Shown: positions 50,236 to 60,229 of the stretch, piece after piece
How the letters are laid out: every line of letters starts with the position of its first letter
How positions within the stretch are numbered: position 1 is the stretch's first letter
NCBI GenBank assembly: GCA_950295325.1
Contig: OX485803.1
Coordinates: 27,269,554-27,333,553, forward strand
Direction: 5' to 3'
Source: Polytrichum commune
Taxonomy: Eukaryota; Streptophyta; Polytrichopsida; Polytrichales; Polytrichaceae
Length of the DNA stretch: 64,000 nt
Notes under the pieces: model-generated
Told to the model about the DNA's origin: nothing
Database searches by the model: none
The model's input: the letters and a program-made list of their open reading frames with translations, nothing else
Made by a program: the position numbers and the translations under genes

Positions 50236-51889
50236 TTACTGCCGGTTCTCCCCGATCATAGCCTCGGACACTGCTTAACTCCACTGCAAGTCCAGAGGCC
50301 ACTCATGCCTTGCAGTAACATATATTGCTTATTTCAAGTTACGCCGTGCTACCAGATCAATCCGATCCAACTCCTAAAGAGATGCATGCAATGTAACTCA
50401 TGTGGCTGAGCACAGAGATGGCAGAGTGAAGCTGCTCGATCATCGTCATCGTCATCATCATCATCGCAACTTTCCCCACCTGCAACCTGCTGAGTAACCT
50501 CGACCAAATGATTCAGTGGCTCACACATCGGAACTTGCCAAAGCTCGAAACTTGCACATTCTCTGCAAATCGTGAGCTCATGGCAACATTTTGTGGCACA
50601 GAGCGGATGGATACCATACGAATAAAGACACGTGTTATGATGAGATTTGGAAGTGTCTATGACGTGCTCGGAGCATTAACATCATTTCAGGTTTAGTAAT
50701 CCGCACACCTGGTGCGGGTGTCTGATACGTGATCACTTCAAGAAGGTATAATTCATATTTTCGATCTCATATCGAAGCTTTAAAGTTGGCATGTTTGACT
50801 TCGATTGTAAGACTTGAAAATGACAATCTACACTGATATGTGTAAGTAGGTTGCCCCATGCTAATTTATCGATGCTCCACATTATTTTGAATCTTTGTTA
50901 TTGTAGTAAGAAACTGTGCAACTTTTTAAACATGCTCTATGGATAAATTAACAAGCTTTTGTGATCTAATTTTTATCCAAGGTGATTTGCATGGGTGGGG
51001 CAACCTCTTTGTACATATCAATGTAAGTTTCACAATTGAGGAATGGAGATGAGGGAATTCTTGATTAAATCCAACATGGTCAAAATTATATGTGGAGTTG
51101 GACGTGTCCATAGTCTGCCAAGAGTGGAAGGTGGGGGGGGGGTTGATAGCTGCTTCAAATTTTAGAATTGCAATGGATATGCAAAAGCTATATGACATCA
51201 CAATTAAGATTCTCTTTCTCTTTGAACGATCACATAGACCCTCTCAACAATCGTGTTAACTCTTGAACATGTTTAGAACAACAACTAACACATTTTGAAG
51301 ACATAGTCCAATCTCGTTGTAATGCCTTATCTCTTATTACCCTAATAAGCTGAGGGAGGGTAAAATGTCGCAAAGGTACAAGGATAGATACCATGCGAGG
51401 TGAGATGTAGCAAGTAGTCACATAAGGTAGGAAAACGGAATACAATGATTACAAGTTGATTTGCCAGAAAAAGTGGCTTGAACTTCATGCAATATTTTTT
51501 TCAAAGATGGAGTACATGAAATGATGAGGAATGCAAACGTGGTTCCGTAATTTTACTCTTTGTAAATAATTAGTTACATCTTCCCAAAGAGGCAAGTAAG
51601 TCAAACCCCCTACTTGTATAACAGAGTCTCCTTAATTTGAGCCTCAAAATATCATGCTTTGCATACGAATGCACACAAATTGGTTAACTCAATCGCACCC
51701 AAAAAGAATCCAAGAGGTTTGAAACAAGACCTATCCGGCCTATCACTGAATCCTTCTCAGACCACCACTTTTATACTTTGCCATTGTTGGGTCCGCACTC
51801 GTAGCCTAGTGCACCGGTAATGGTCACTCAACATTTTCGTTTTTTTTTCTACCTTACTTATTAACTTAGTGGTGGGGGACCAGTAACTA
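50236..51889. other. intergenic, no gene recognised
   Basis: A CAT/CGT trinucleotide run lies at about 50440-50466. The stretch near 50840-50900 resembles part of family G. No gene signal. Confidence 0.4.
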
Positions 51890-52115
51890 CACTAAATACT
51901 GTATTTAGTGTCACTTACTTTTTAGAATCACACGATGCTCTAACTATCGACTGTATATCTCATTTTTTTGCCCCACAAAGGTCAAATTGGTAATTTGAAC
52001 ATTATACAACAGTAGTAATATCTTTACTTGGTAAAATAATCACATTAATAATAAAAAGGATGTAGCGCCGTGAAACTCCAAATAGTAAGCGACACCAAAT
52101 ATCTCATATTTAGTG
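51890..52115. mobile_element. short CACTAAAT MITE
   Basis: A 226-bp element starting CACTAAATACTGTATTTAGTG, itself a perfect small palindrome, and ending CTCATATTTAGTG. TA flanks both sides (51888-51889 and 52116-52117). The interior is unrelated to the 373-387-bp family E members, so it is a related but distinct subfamily sharing termini. Confidence 0.75.
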
Positions 52116-52389
52116 TAGCCCCCACTAGGTGCCCGGTGTACACTATCTTACTACATGCAGTGGTGGAGGCCAAGTTTCATAATGCGGAAGGGGAAGGGAA
52201 GAGGCAATAAGTATACGTACTCCAGGACGATCGCATCGCCACAATCCCTCAACATAAATGCACATAAATAAGTGAAACTGTGCCCCAGAGCTCCATCTTC
52301 AAGGTCACTTTGTAATCAAGCTGTGACTCTTAATTGCTTCGCCCCATCAATGCGCAGCTTTGACCCCGCACCCACTCTCCTACAGCTTT

Positions 52390-52394
52390 TATAA
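52390..52394 (+). promoter_or_regulatory. possible TATA element of the aspartic protease gene
   Basis: TATAA within 'agcttttataaccag', about 700 bp upstream of the protease ATG, is the best TATA-like word in the preceding kilobase. The long leader it implies could contain an unseen intron. Weak support. Confidence 0.25.
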
Positions 52395-53098
52395 CCAGTA
52401 CTCTCACGTCGACCGACTTCACCTCTTTCATCTCCCAATTAACAAACATTCCTTCCAGATAGAGAAGGATTTTTGTTTATTTGTGTTTTTGCAAATTCTC
52501 AGTTTGAGCGGCGAGGAATACAGTAGATAAAAATAGCCCAGCGAAAAAAAATGATCTTTGCTGATTGATTTCCTTACCCTTCTTCAAGGCCTGCCTTAAC
52601 CTTAAGTCAAGCTTAGTTTGAAGTTTAGTACGTCCAGGCTCCATGAGTCGCAAAATAGGTAATTTTACTTATAGCAGCTTCTTCCTGATTCCTGGCACGG
52701 GTGACGGAGGTGGTTGTGGATTATGTGTGTGAGTTATAAAGCTTGCTTGCCTGCTTCCCACAGGAATTGTAATGAATCGTATCGTCACGAGCTCGCAGCA
52801 GTCATCCGGAGGTGGACTGATAATTGAGCGAGGTGCGGGCAGGAAGAAACAGTTACAGAGCGAACTTGCGGAGGGTTGAGAAGCTGGAGGCTGGCGGGGA
52901 GAGGTTGCTGCAGTCGTAGTTGAACTTAGTAGACGTTAGTTGCAGGCAGGGTGGATTGTGGGGGTGGGTCCATCGATCGGTCTTATCTATCTCTACCTGC
53001 TTTGTCAAGAAGAGAGGAGTTGCTGGTTCTCCACCACCTCGGGGGCTCCGAGCGAGCGACGAGGAGGCTTTGGTTTGGTTTGGTTGGTGGGTGGTGCC

Positions 53099-56000
53099 AT
53101 GGAGACATACAGGAGGAGGAGCAGTTACAGAGGTGTTTCGTCGTCATGTGTTGTGGCGGCGACGCTAGCTGCAGCGCTGTGGGTAGGGATGGTGATGCAG
53201 TGTGTCGTTGCAGATCACGAGGAGGTGAGTTTGGGTGCCGCGGTTGCAAATTCCAAGTATTTCAGGCACATGACGTTTCCGAATCACCAGGTTGAAGGAG
53301 TGGTGAGCACCGAGCGACGAACCGAGCGGGCCGAGAGTCATGTGAGTTCGGTTCACTTGTGCCTGTTTTTGTTGCGGTGACAGGTGTGTGTTTGCTTGTG
53401 TGACATTGTTCGGCAGCATGCAGTGGTTTTGTTGTTGTCCTGTGGGTGCCATGTCTGGTGGCATTCTTGTTGCCATTTTTGTTTGGTGTCCTGTGGACTA
53501 ATTAGGTTCCTCTCTCTGGCTTAGGAGTCTCGGTACTACAGCAGACACCATAGCATTCCTAAGCCAGCCGGTTGCGCCTTAACCCTTTTTGTAATTTTGT
53601 CAGCGAACACATTCCCGGCTCTCCATCAAGCGTTAGTAGTGTGCAAGGATGACTATATGCTCCCGAGCGTTGGACGCTCCTTTGAAGGAGCTAGGAGAGC
53701 TCTTGAAAGGAGAGAAACTCGAGATCTTAGATTAAGTGAACTTATATAGACTATTCATGTTGCAACTAAGTTATGCTTCTTCAGCACGTTGTCTTAGTAA
53801 GATTCCCGTAAGAGTGTTCGAAATGTATCAGCTGCTGCCTTGCTTGCGTCTTCGTTTGGCAGGTTCTTGTGATTCTCAGATTTGAGCCTTGAGACTTTGA
53901 TAGGTGAAAGTTCTTTACGCTTCCTTGCTGCACTTGGATTCCTTCTTGAAGAGTCAGAGGAGGGTTAACACTGTCTGAAGAATGAACGTTATTACATTCT
54001 TGTGATGCCTGAAATCACTGAAATGAGCTGGCCTTCTGCAGGTGGTCAAGGTGGACATCCTGGTCATTTAAAAAACATAGCAAATGCTGGCTTGTGAGTC
54101 TGGTGCAACTTTACGCTTCCTTGCTGCACTTTGATCCCTTGTTGAAGAGTCGGAGGACCTCCGGTTTAACCCCTTTAGAGATTAAGCATGTTAATTACAT
54201 GTGGCATTCTGATGGAAATGTGTGCCGCTGGCCTTGCTTGCTACGGCTTTGTTTTGCAGGTGATGAAGGTGGAGCTCGTGCACAGGGACCAGCTGGACAG
54301 CTCGGCGGATTTCAACGGGAAGTCGGTGCAGCAGCGATTCGTGGAGGCGGTGGAGCGGAGCCACGAGCGGGCCGCTTATCTGACGCATAAATTGAGCCCC
54401 GAAATCCTGTTCAACAACGGGGCGCAGGACATGAAGTTCCAGAGCCCCGTGTCGGCGGGCAACGGCGAGTACCTCATGTCGCTCACCTTGGGCACGCCGC
54501 CGCAGAAGTTCCAGGTGATTGTCGACACCGGCAGCGACCTGAACTGGGTGCAGTGCACGCCCTGCAAGCTCTGCTACCAGCAGCCCGGTCCTAAGTTCGA
54601 CCCCTCCAAGTCTTCCTCCTACAAGCCGGCTTCATGCACCGACCGCCTCTGCAATGTGAGAAAAAAATAGCAATCTATCTCCTCCTCGCATTTGTGGAAT
54701 TTGGTGGTGAATTTTGGCACAAACATTCTTGAGGTTTATAAGGGAGTTCAGCGGGACTGTAAGTATATGAAATGCACTTTGATGGAAGTAGAGTCAGTCG
54801 ATCGCCATACAAAGAGAGGTTTATGAGGATGTGTGAAGGATCTAAACCACGTCTTAAGATAGGTTCCAAGGTGCACAGGAGCTTGCCACTTGACGTTGTT
54901 CTGCGGGATTGGGGATTAAGTGCACTTATATGCAAGCCATGGAAGAGAAATTTGTGGTGGAATTTAAAGCCTGAATCTGAGAATGTTTTAAGGATTTCCC
55001 TTAAGATATGTTCACAGGTGCTTAGGAGGTCGCTACTTGCCAATGCTTGAGATGCTTCGTATGGCTGTTCGTGCTTGACCGGAATTTAAATGTGGCGTAG
55101 TTCGAATCTTGATTCTAAGATTTGCGTAGAGCTGAATTCAAACGTCTTAAGCTAGGTTCATACGTGCGTAAGAGGTTGCCACTTGACTACGCGTGGCAAG
55201 CTTTACAAGAACGAGTGCTCTGCGGGACTGGGAATTAAATGCACTTTGATGCAAGCAGAGTCAAATGCCATGCGAGAGAGTATTTTTGTGCAATTGTAAG
55301 CCTGTATCTAAGAATATGTGTAGGGTTTGCACGTCTTCGAGAAGGTGCATAGGAGCGTAGGAGGTTGCTGGGCATGCTTCATAAGAGTGTTCCCCTGGAC
55401 TGGGGAACCAAATGCTCTTTGATGCAAACAGAGCCAAAAGCCATGCGAGAGTTATAATCGTGTAAATTAATCATAGGCTTGAATCTGAGAGTCTGTGAAG
55501 GAATTACAAGCCTTAAGATAGATTCACAGGTGCAGAGGAGCTTACCACTTGACTTCGCTGGGCATGCTTCGAGGAGTGTTGTCTGGGACTGGAAATCAAA
55601 TGCATTTTGATGCAAGCAGAGTCAGAATGAATCTGAGAGTATTGTTGCGCAATCTTGTAGGCTTGCATCTTAGAATGCGTGAAGGACGTCCACGTCTTAA
55701 GATAGTTTCCAACACCTTCGCCAGAATGTCTAGAATGTCTAGAATGTCCAGCAGTGCAATGTGACCACCTAAAAGCAAAAAAATTAATTCATCATCCTCA
55801 CATTTGTGACATTTTCTGGTGAATTTCATAACATTCGTTAGCTTCATATGATTGTTCCGTAGGACTGGGAATTAAATCCATTTTGATGCAAGCAGATTCA
55901 AAAACCATGGTCAGAAGACTGTTGTGCAAGTTTAACCTTAAATTTGAAATGTGTGAAGGGTTTACAGTCTGAAATCTAAACAGAAAGGGCAGAGCTCATA

Positions 56001-58274
56001 AGCCTCAAGAATGTTACGTTGGTGACTCGGATATAGTCCATTGCATTGATTTGGAATTAATAGGTTTAGTGGTGAGCAGGCGCTTCCAGTGAAAGGAGAC
56101 CTTGTAAGAGAGTATTGTGTAAGTCTAGCCAGGCTGAATTTGTAAATGTGTGAAGGGTTTTAATTGGAGAAAGGGAAGGATCTCACAAGGAACTCAAAGA
56201 ATGTCCTGTTCGTGAGGGTAAAGTCTGTTGCACTGATGTTCGATTTGTGTGGCGATGGCGATGGTTGATGAGCAGGCGCTTCCGGTGAAAGGATGCAGCT
56301 CCAACGTCTGTCAATACCAGTACACATACGGCGACCAGTCGAACACGAACGGTGACCTAGCATACGAGACGATCTCCCTCAACAACAACGGTGCCGAGCA
56401 AGGCATCCCGAACTTCGCTTTCGGATGCGGCCTCCAGAACCAGGGCACGTTCGCAGGCGCGGGAGGTTTAGTGGGGCTAGGCCAAGGCCCTCTGTCTCTA
56501 AATTCCCAGCTGTCAGCCACTTTCGCCAACAAATTCTCATACTGCTTGGTCAGCTTGAACTCGGCAGCTTCGAGTGCCTTGAGCTTCGGATCGGTGGCCG
56601 CTGCCACAGGCATCCAGTACACCCCCATCCTTGCTAACCCCTTGCACCCCACTTACTATTACATCCAGATGACGGGGATCAGCGTCGGTGGCCAGGACCT
56701 GAACTTGGCCGCGAGCGTGTTTGCGCTCGATCAGTCGACGGGGCGAGGCGGCACCATCATCGATTCCGGCACCACCATCACCATGTTGACCTTGCCAGCC
56801 TACTCTGCTGTTGTGAAGGTGCGATAACAACACAATCACTCAAACATAAGTTATCAATGTAACTAATAATGGAGTTGATATCCTTAATCAATGTCTCTCA
56901 AAGCTCATGTTTTGGTAGGGAGTTTTGGTCCACTTCTGACATTTTATATGTGTTTACACACTTTTTAAAGTGGTGTTTGGAAACCCCAATTTTCATGAAA
57001 TGAAGGAGAGGCGTTTGACCTTGGCCATAAGGCGGCTATATAAAAATGAACTCCTTATCAAGCTTTTGAGAGCACCATTTTAGGTGGCTTCGAAAGTTTG
57101 CATGGCATTAGATTTTATGTAGCTGTGTTCTTGACTTAAGTCAACCGCCGCTTCCTTGGTTTCACTAAAATTGGGGGTTCCGACACCACTTTAACACTCA
57201 AAGCATTTCGGAATGTCAAAAGTGGGCCAAAACTCCCTACCAAAGCAAGAGTTCTTGAGAGACTTTAAGGATAACCTTTGATCCAGAAGAATGCTTCTTT
57301 CAAATATTTTAGCAGATCCAAATTGTGCTCTAAAGATGTTGACCCCCTGTAGATGCTACACATAGTTCCCGCCGCATGCCAAGTTTATCATTAAGAGGGC
57401 GAATGCTGTAGATTGAATGTTATGAGTCAAGAGTTCCTGTCACATGTAATGGATCCGGACATGGTGATTACCGATATGGCTAATCACATCATTAGCCGTT
57501 GGCTGACTGATCACTTGTGGGTAGCACAACCTGCTTGCTTGCTGCTTGGACAACAGAGTTATCCTTTAATTCAAGCGGAGGTTTGGTCAGGAGATGGTTG
57601 TTTTGCATAGAATACTATCCATGTTCGTTCAGTATTTGGTGCATGTTTGGGTCAGTGTGGAGGTTTGAACGAAGAACATTCTATATTGGTTAATTGGCGG
57701 CCAAACTCATTGTGACATGCCAATGAGGTGCTAAACTGAGTTTAGCCCCCAATGAACTGATATAGAATGAACCAATACAGAATGTTCTTTGTTCAAACCT
57801 CTACACTGAATCCAAGCATGCACCACAATTTACCAAACATGGAAGGTATTGAGTGTAAAACAACCAACTCCTGACCGAAACCCTGGTTGAAATTTAAAGG
57901 ATAACTCTACTGTACAGCTTGGGTTCTTTGCGCATCAATCTGACATTGGGGTTTGATTTTCTGCACAGGCGTACCAGACCTTCATCAATTACCCGACAGC
58001 TGATGGATCTGCATATGGGCTGGACCTTTGCTTCAACATAGCCGGCGTGGCCAACCCCACGGTTCCTGACATGGTGTTCAAATTCGAAGGCGCTGATTTC
58101 CAGCTGCTTGCGGAAAACTTGTTTGTGCTTGTGGACAGCAGCGCAACCACTCTCTGCCTGGCGATGGGTGGAAGTCAGGGGTTCAGTATCATCGGTAACA
58201 TCCAGCAACAAAACCACCTCGTCATCTACGATTTGGAGGCCAAGAAAATAGGGTTTGGTGTTGCCAAGTGTTGA
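53099..58274 (+). CDS. nepenthesin-type secreted aspartic protease, four exons
   Basis: Exons 53099-53224, 54260-54655, 56276-56818 and 57969-58274 join in phase 0 at GT-AG introns to give 456 residues. Residues about 16-38 are hydrophobic after a basic N-terminus, a signal peptide or anchor. Residues 43-110 are the prosegment (VELVHRDQLDS). The catalytic motifs are DTGSDLNW (Asp131) and IIDSGTT (Asp337), with flap Tyr192 in YTYGD. The Cys-rich insert CTPCKLCYQQ after the first motif marks the plant nepenthesin-like A1B subgroup, and FSIIGNIQQQNHLVIYD ends the second lobe. The family cleaves proteins in the secretory pathway, apoplast or vacuole; the substrate is unknown. Exons are distinctly GC-rich against AT-rich flanks. 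The gene looks intact and functional. No neighbouring gene suggests a pathway. Confidence 0.95.
53830..54259 (+). repeat. diverged duplications in protease intron 1, including acceptor look-alikes
   Basis: 'tttacgcttccttgctgcactt' at 53914 recurs at 54110 (offset 196). The true acceptor region, ttgcag followed by gtgatgaaggtgga at 54260, has a look-alike at 54036-54060, tctgcag followed by gtggtcaaggtgga. Using the look-alike would meet a stop after nine codons. A third pyrimidine-rich 'ccttgcttgc...ggcag' occurs near 53838-53863. Confidence 0.75.
54753..56295 (+). repeat. minisatellite-like units filling protease intron 2
   Basis: The word 'ggactggg(a)aattaaatgcactttgatgcaag' or a close variant starts at about 54753, 54905, 55224, 55397, 55585 and 55861. 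Each is followed by 'gagag.attgtgcaa', 'gaatctgagaat', 'gtgaagg' and 'cttaagatag.ttc.caggtgc'. Spacing is about 150-190 bp, or multiples. The final unit is duplicated (offset about 197) and includes the start of exon 3. Confidence 0.85.
56080..56103 (+). other. candidate 24-nt in-frame microexon (duplicate of exon 3 start)
   Basis: The sequence after gagcag at 56079 copies the first 17 bases of exon 3 with one change and is followed by a consensus-like donor, ctt|gtaaga. Inclusion would insert ALPVKGDL in frame just before ALPVKG of exon 3. Use is unproven; it may be inert. Confidence 0.35.
56878..57274. mobile_element. foldback element in protease intron 3 (first)
   Basis: Left arm from 56878 (tatccttaatc...tctctcaa...ttttggtagggagttttgg) pairs with the right arm ending at 57274 (ccaaaactccctaccaaag...ttgagagactttaaggata). 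Inner words gtggtgt.gga and ccccaattt also pair with their complements. Arms are about 130 nt and diverged. Duplication not resolved. Confidence 0.8.
57556..57907. mobile_element. foldback element in protease intron 3 (second)
   Basis: Arms begin agagttatcctttaa at 57556 and end ttaaaggataactct at 57907. They pair through ggtcaggag.tggttgtttt, ccatgtt.gt, gtgcatg.ttggg and aggtttgaac.aagaacattct. The element ends about 60 bp before the exon 4 acceptor. It is unrelated to the foldback 280 bp upstream. Confidence 0.85.
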
Positions 58275-58771
58275 TTGAAGAATCGGTATTTATTCCAGGG
58301 GAACAAGTCTGTGACTCTCTGGTGATCATGGGAATTAGGCTTTGGAGTCGCAACCTTTTTTCCTTGTTTGTCTGTAGGCAAGATTGTGGTCAAAAATACC
58401 CAAGAAGAAAGGGTGTCAATTGGCACAAAGCCTGCCGCGATCTTGCCATCTTTCGTAGCGCACCAGCTGCGGCCTCGACAAGCTGAGCAAGCTTGCAGCG
58501 GTGGCCATTTCATTGGATTTGGCGATCAGTCCAAATGGGCTTGATTTGAAAATCGACATCTAGCAGTAGGCTTGGAACTCAAAACACAAACAAAGCGGTT
58601 GTGAGTTCCGAGTGCAAGAGAGAGAGAGATTCATGGAGTGCTAGTGTTCACGTAGCGGAGAGAAATAATAGATTACCTTGTTCTAAGTCTAGTTCGATTC
58701 GAAGTGGCTCACTGTCCGAAATGTGTATAGCTCTCTCCTCATGCAGTTTGCACTCTGAGCTACGTGTACTT

Positions 58772-58777
58772 AATAAA
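58772..58777 (+). terminator. possible polyadenylation signal of the protease gene
   Basis: AATAAA about 500 bp after the stop codon. It is the only canonical hexamer I noticed in the first 600 bp downstream; plant signals are loose, so this is tentative. Confidence 0.3.
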
Positions 58778-59939
58778 CAACGATCTTGAGCTTTTCATCA
58801 TACTATATTAAAGTTTCTGAATTGTGTATATCATACAAATTATATTGTAAAGTTTTGGGGGATTTTCAGGAAAGATTCTTCTGGAAAATAGTGAAATGAG
58901 GTGTTCTTTGTAACCACTACAACATTTCTTGGAGTGGGAATTGTTTCTTACGAGCGTATAAACGTTGGTCTGGTGTGTAGTGAAATTTAGGGTATCAATA
59001 ATCATAATCAATAGTGTTATAAAAGTACTTACCTGTGGGTACGAAATTGTATTACCAGTCAAATACCGGTCCAATATTGATATTTGGTGGACAAGGTGAA
59101 AGAATCCTTTGCACACACAGCCATTATTTGGTTCATTACCATTCCAAACCATACATAGGGATACTAGGGCGATTTTTCCTAGGTATAAAAGGTTCTTGCA
59201 TGGTATGTAGACCTAGATTATGGGTCGAAAATAAAAATATCATCAAATACCCATACCCTGCTGGAATTAAAAATAAAATGTGACCCTCATTACAGATACT
59301 CAAATGGCATCAAAAAATAAACGATACCAAAGCGACCTCTATGTCAGGAATAAGTCCTCTACATGTTTATGATTGATCCATCTTAAAATGTGTCCCAGCA
59401 GACTAGCACGGGGGTTTTGAATCTGATTCTGGTGTCAAATTGATCAAAAGCGGTCATCTGCAGGCCATATACTTTTTCAGGGCATTTTTCTGGCTAGATA
59501 CTGTGATCAATGTCTCTCATTCAACTCACTCGAATCATGCTGCATGAGTGGCTTTGTTTCGGGGGCAGTTATGAAGGCTGCTTAGGCTGTCGGAAATCCC
59601 AAGTACAGCTCCAGTGAGACAGATTGCAAGTACTTGCTCTACTGTTATGAATTGTCACAGGACATGATGGCAGGGGGGCAAAATAAGTCTATTCTAACTT
59701 ATAGAATCGTATCTCATCAGGTCACAATGTGCCTCCCTGCAGCTGTAATCTGATACACACACCCTCGGCATTAACTTTGACGCGCATATACATCAGCAGA
59801 TTGTATAATAGCTCCAATATCTCAAACACTGATGGGCCAATGAGTCTGGCCTGATCATGTTCGGGAGCCATCATTCTCTGCCAACAATTAAAGGTATGAG
59901 TGGAAAAAGAAAAGCATGCTTGGGCTGGAGAAGGATGAC
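58778..59939. other. intergenic, no gene recognised
   Basis: AT-rich, no repeats or coding families recognised. Confidence 0.4.
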
Positions 59940-59942
59940 TTA

Positions 59943-60229
59943 GGGTGGGTTTCCATTTATGCTGCTCACCCACCATACTCTCATCAGAATAAGGACAAAG
60001 ACAAATGTAGATGAAATCCGGTGGGGTTCGTATGTGCCCAACTATTCATTGTTGTCTAGTGTGTTTCGTGGGCGCTTGAAAGTCTAGTGGTCCGTGGTCA
60101 CGACTTTCCACATTCTGGAAGGTAACCGGAATGTCGTTGTTTGGTTGTTTTTGTAATCTTCATGAGAACACGTCCAACCCACTATTATCTAGAATCTTGT
60201 GGGTCAACAATGGACATGGAAACCTACCC
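59943..60229. mobile_element. Tourist-like MITE (GGGTGGGTTTCCAT)
   Basis: A 287-bp element beginning GGGTGGGTTTCCAT and ending ATGGAAACCTACCC (one mismatch in 14), flanked by TTA on both sides (59940-59942 and 60230-60232). The termini are close to those of 12644-12956. Confidence 0.85.

Noticed and set aside
52940-53098. Upstream extension of the protease first exon
   Set aside because: The open frame reaches upstream only from a non-ATG start. The ATG at 53099 begins a peptide with a normal signal-sequence layout and the frame before it is low-complexity leader.
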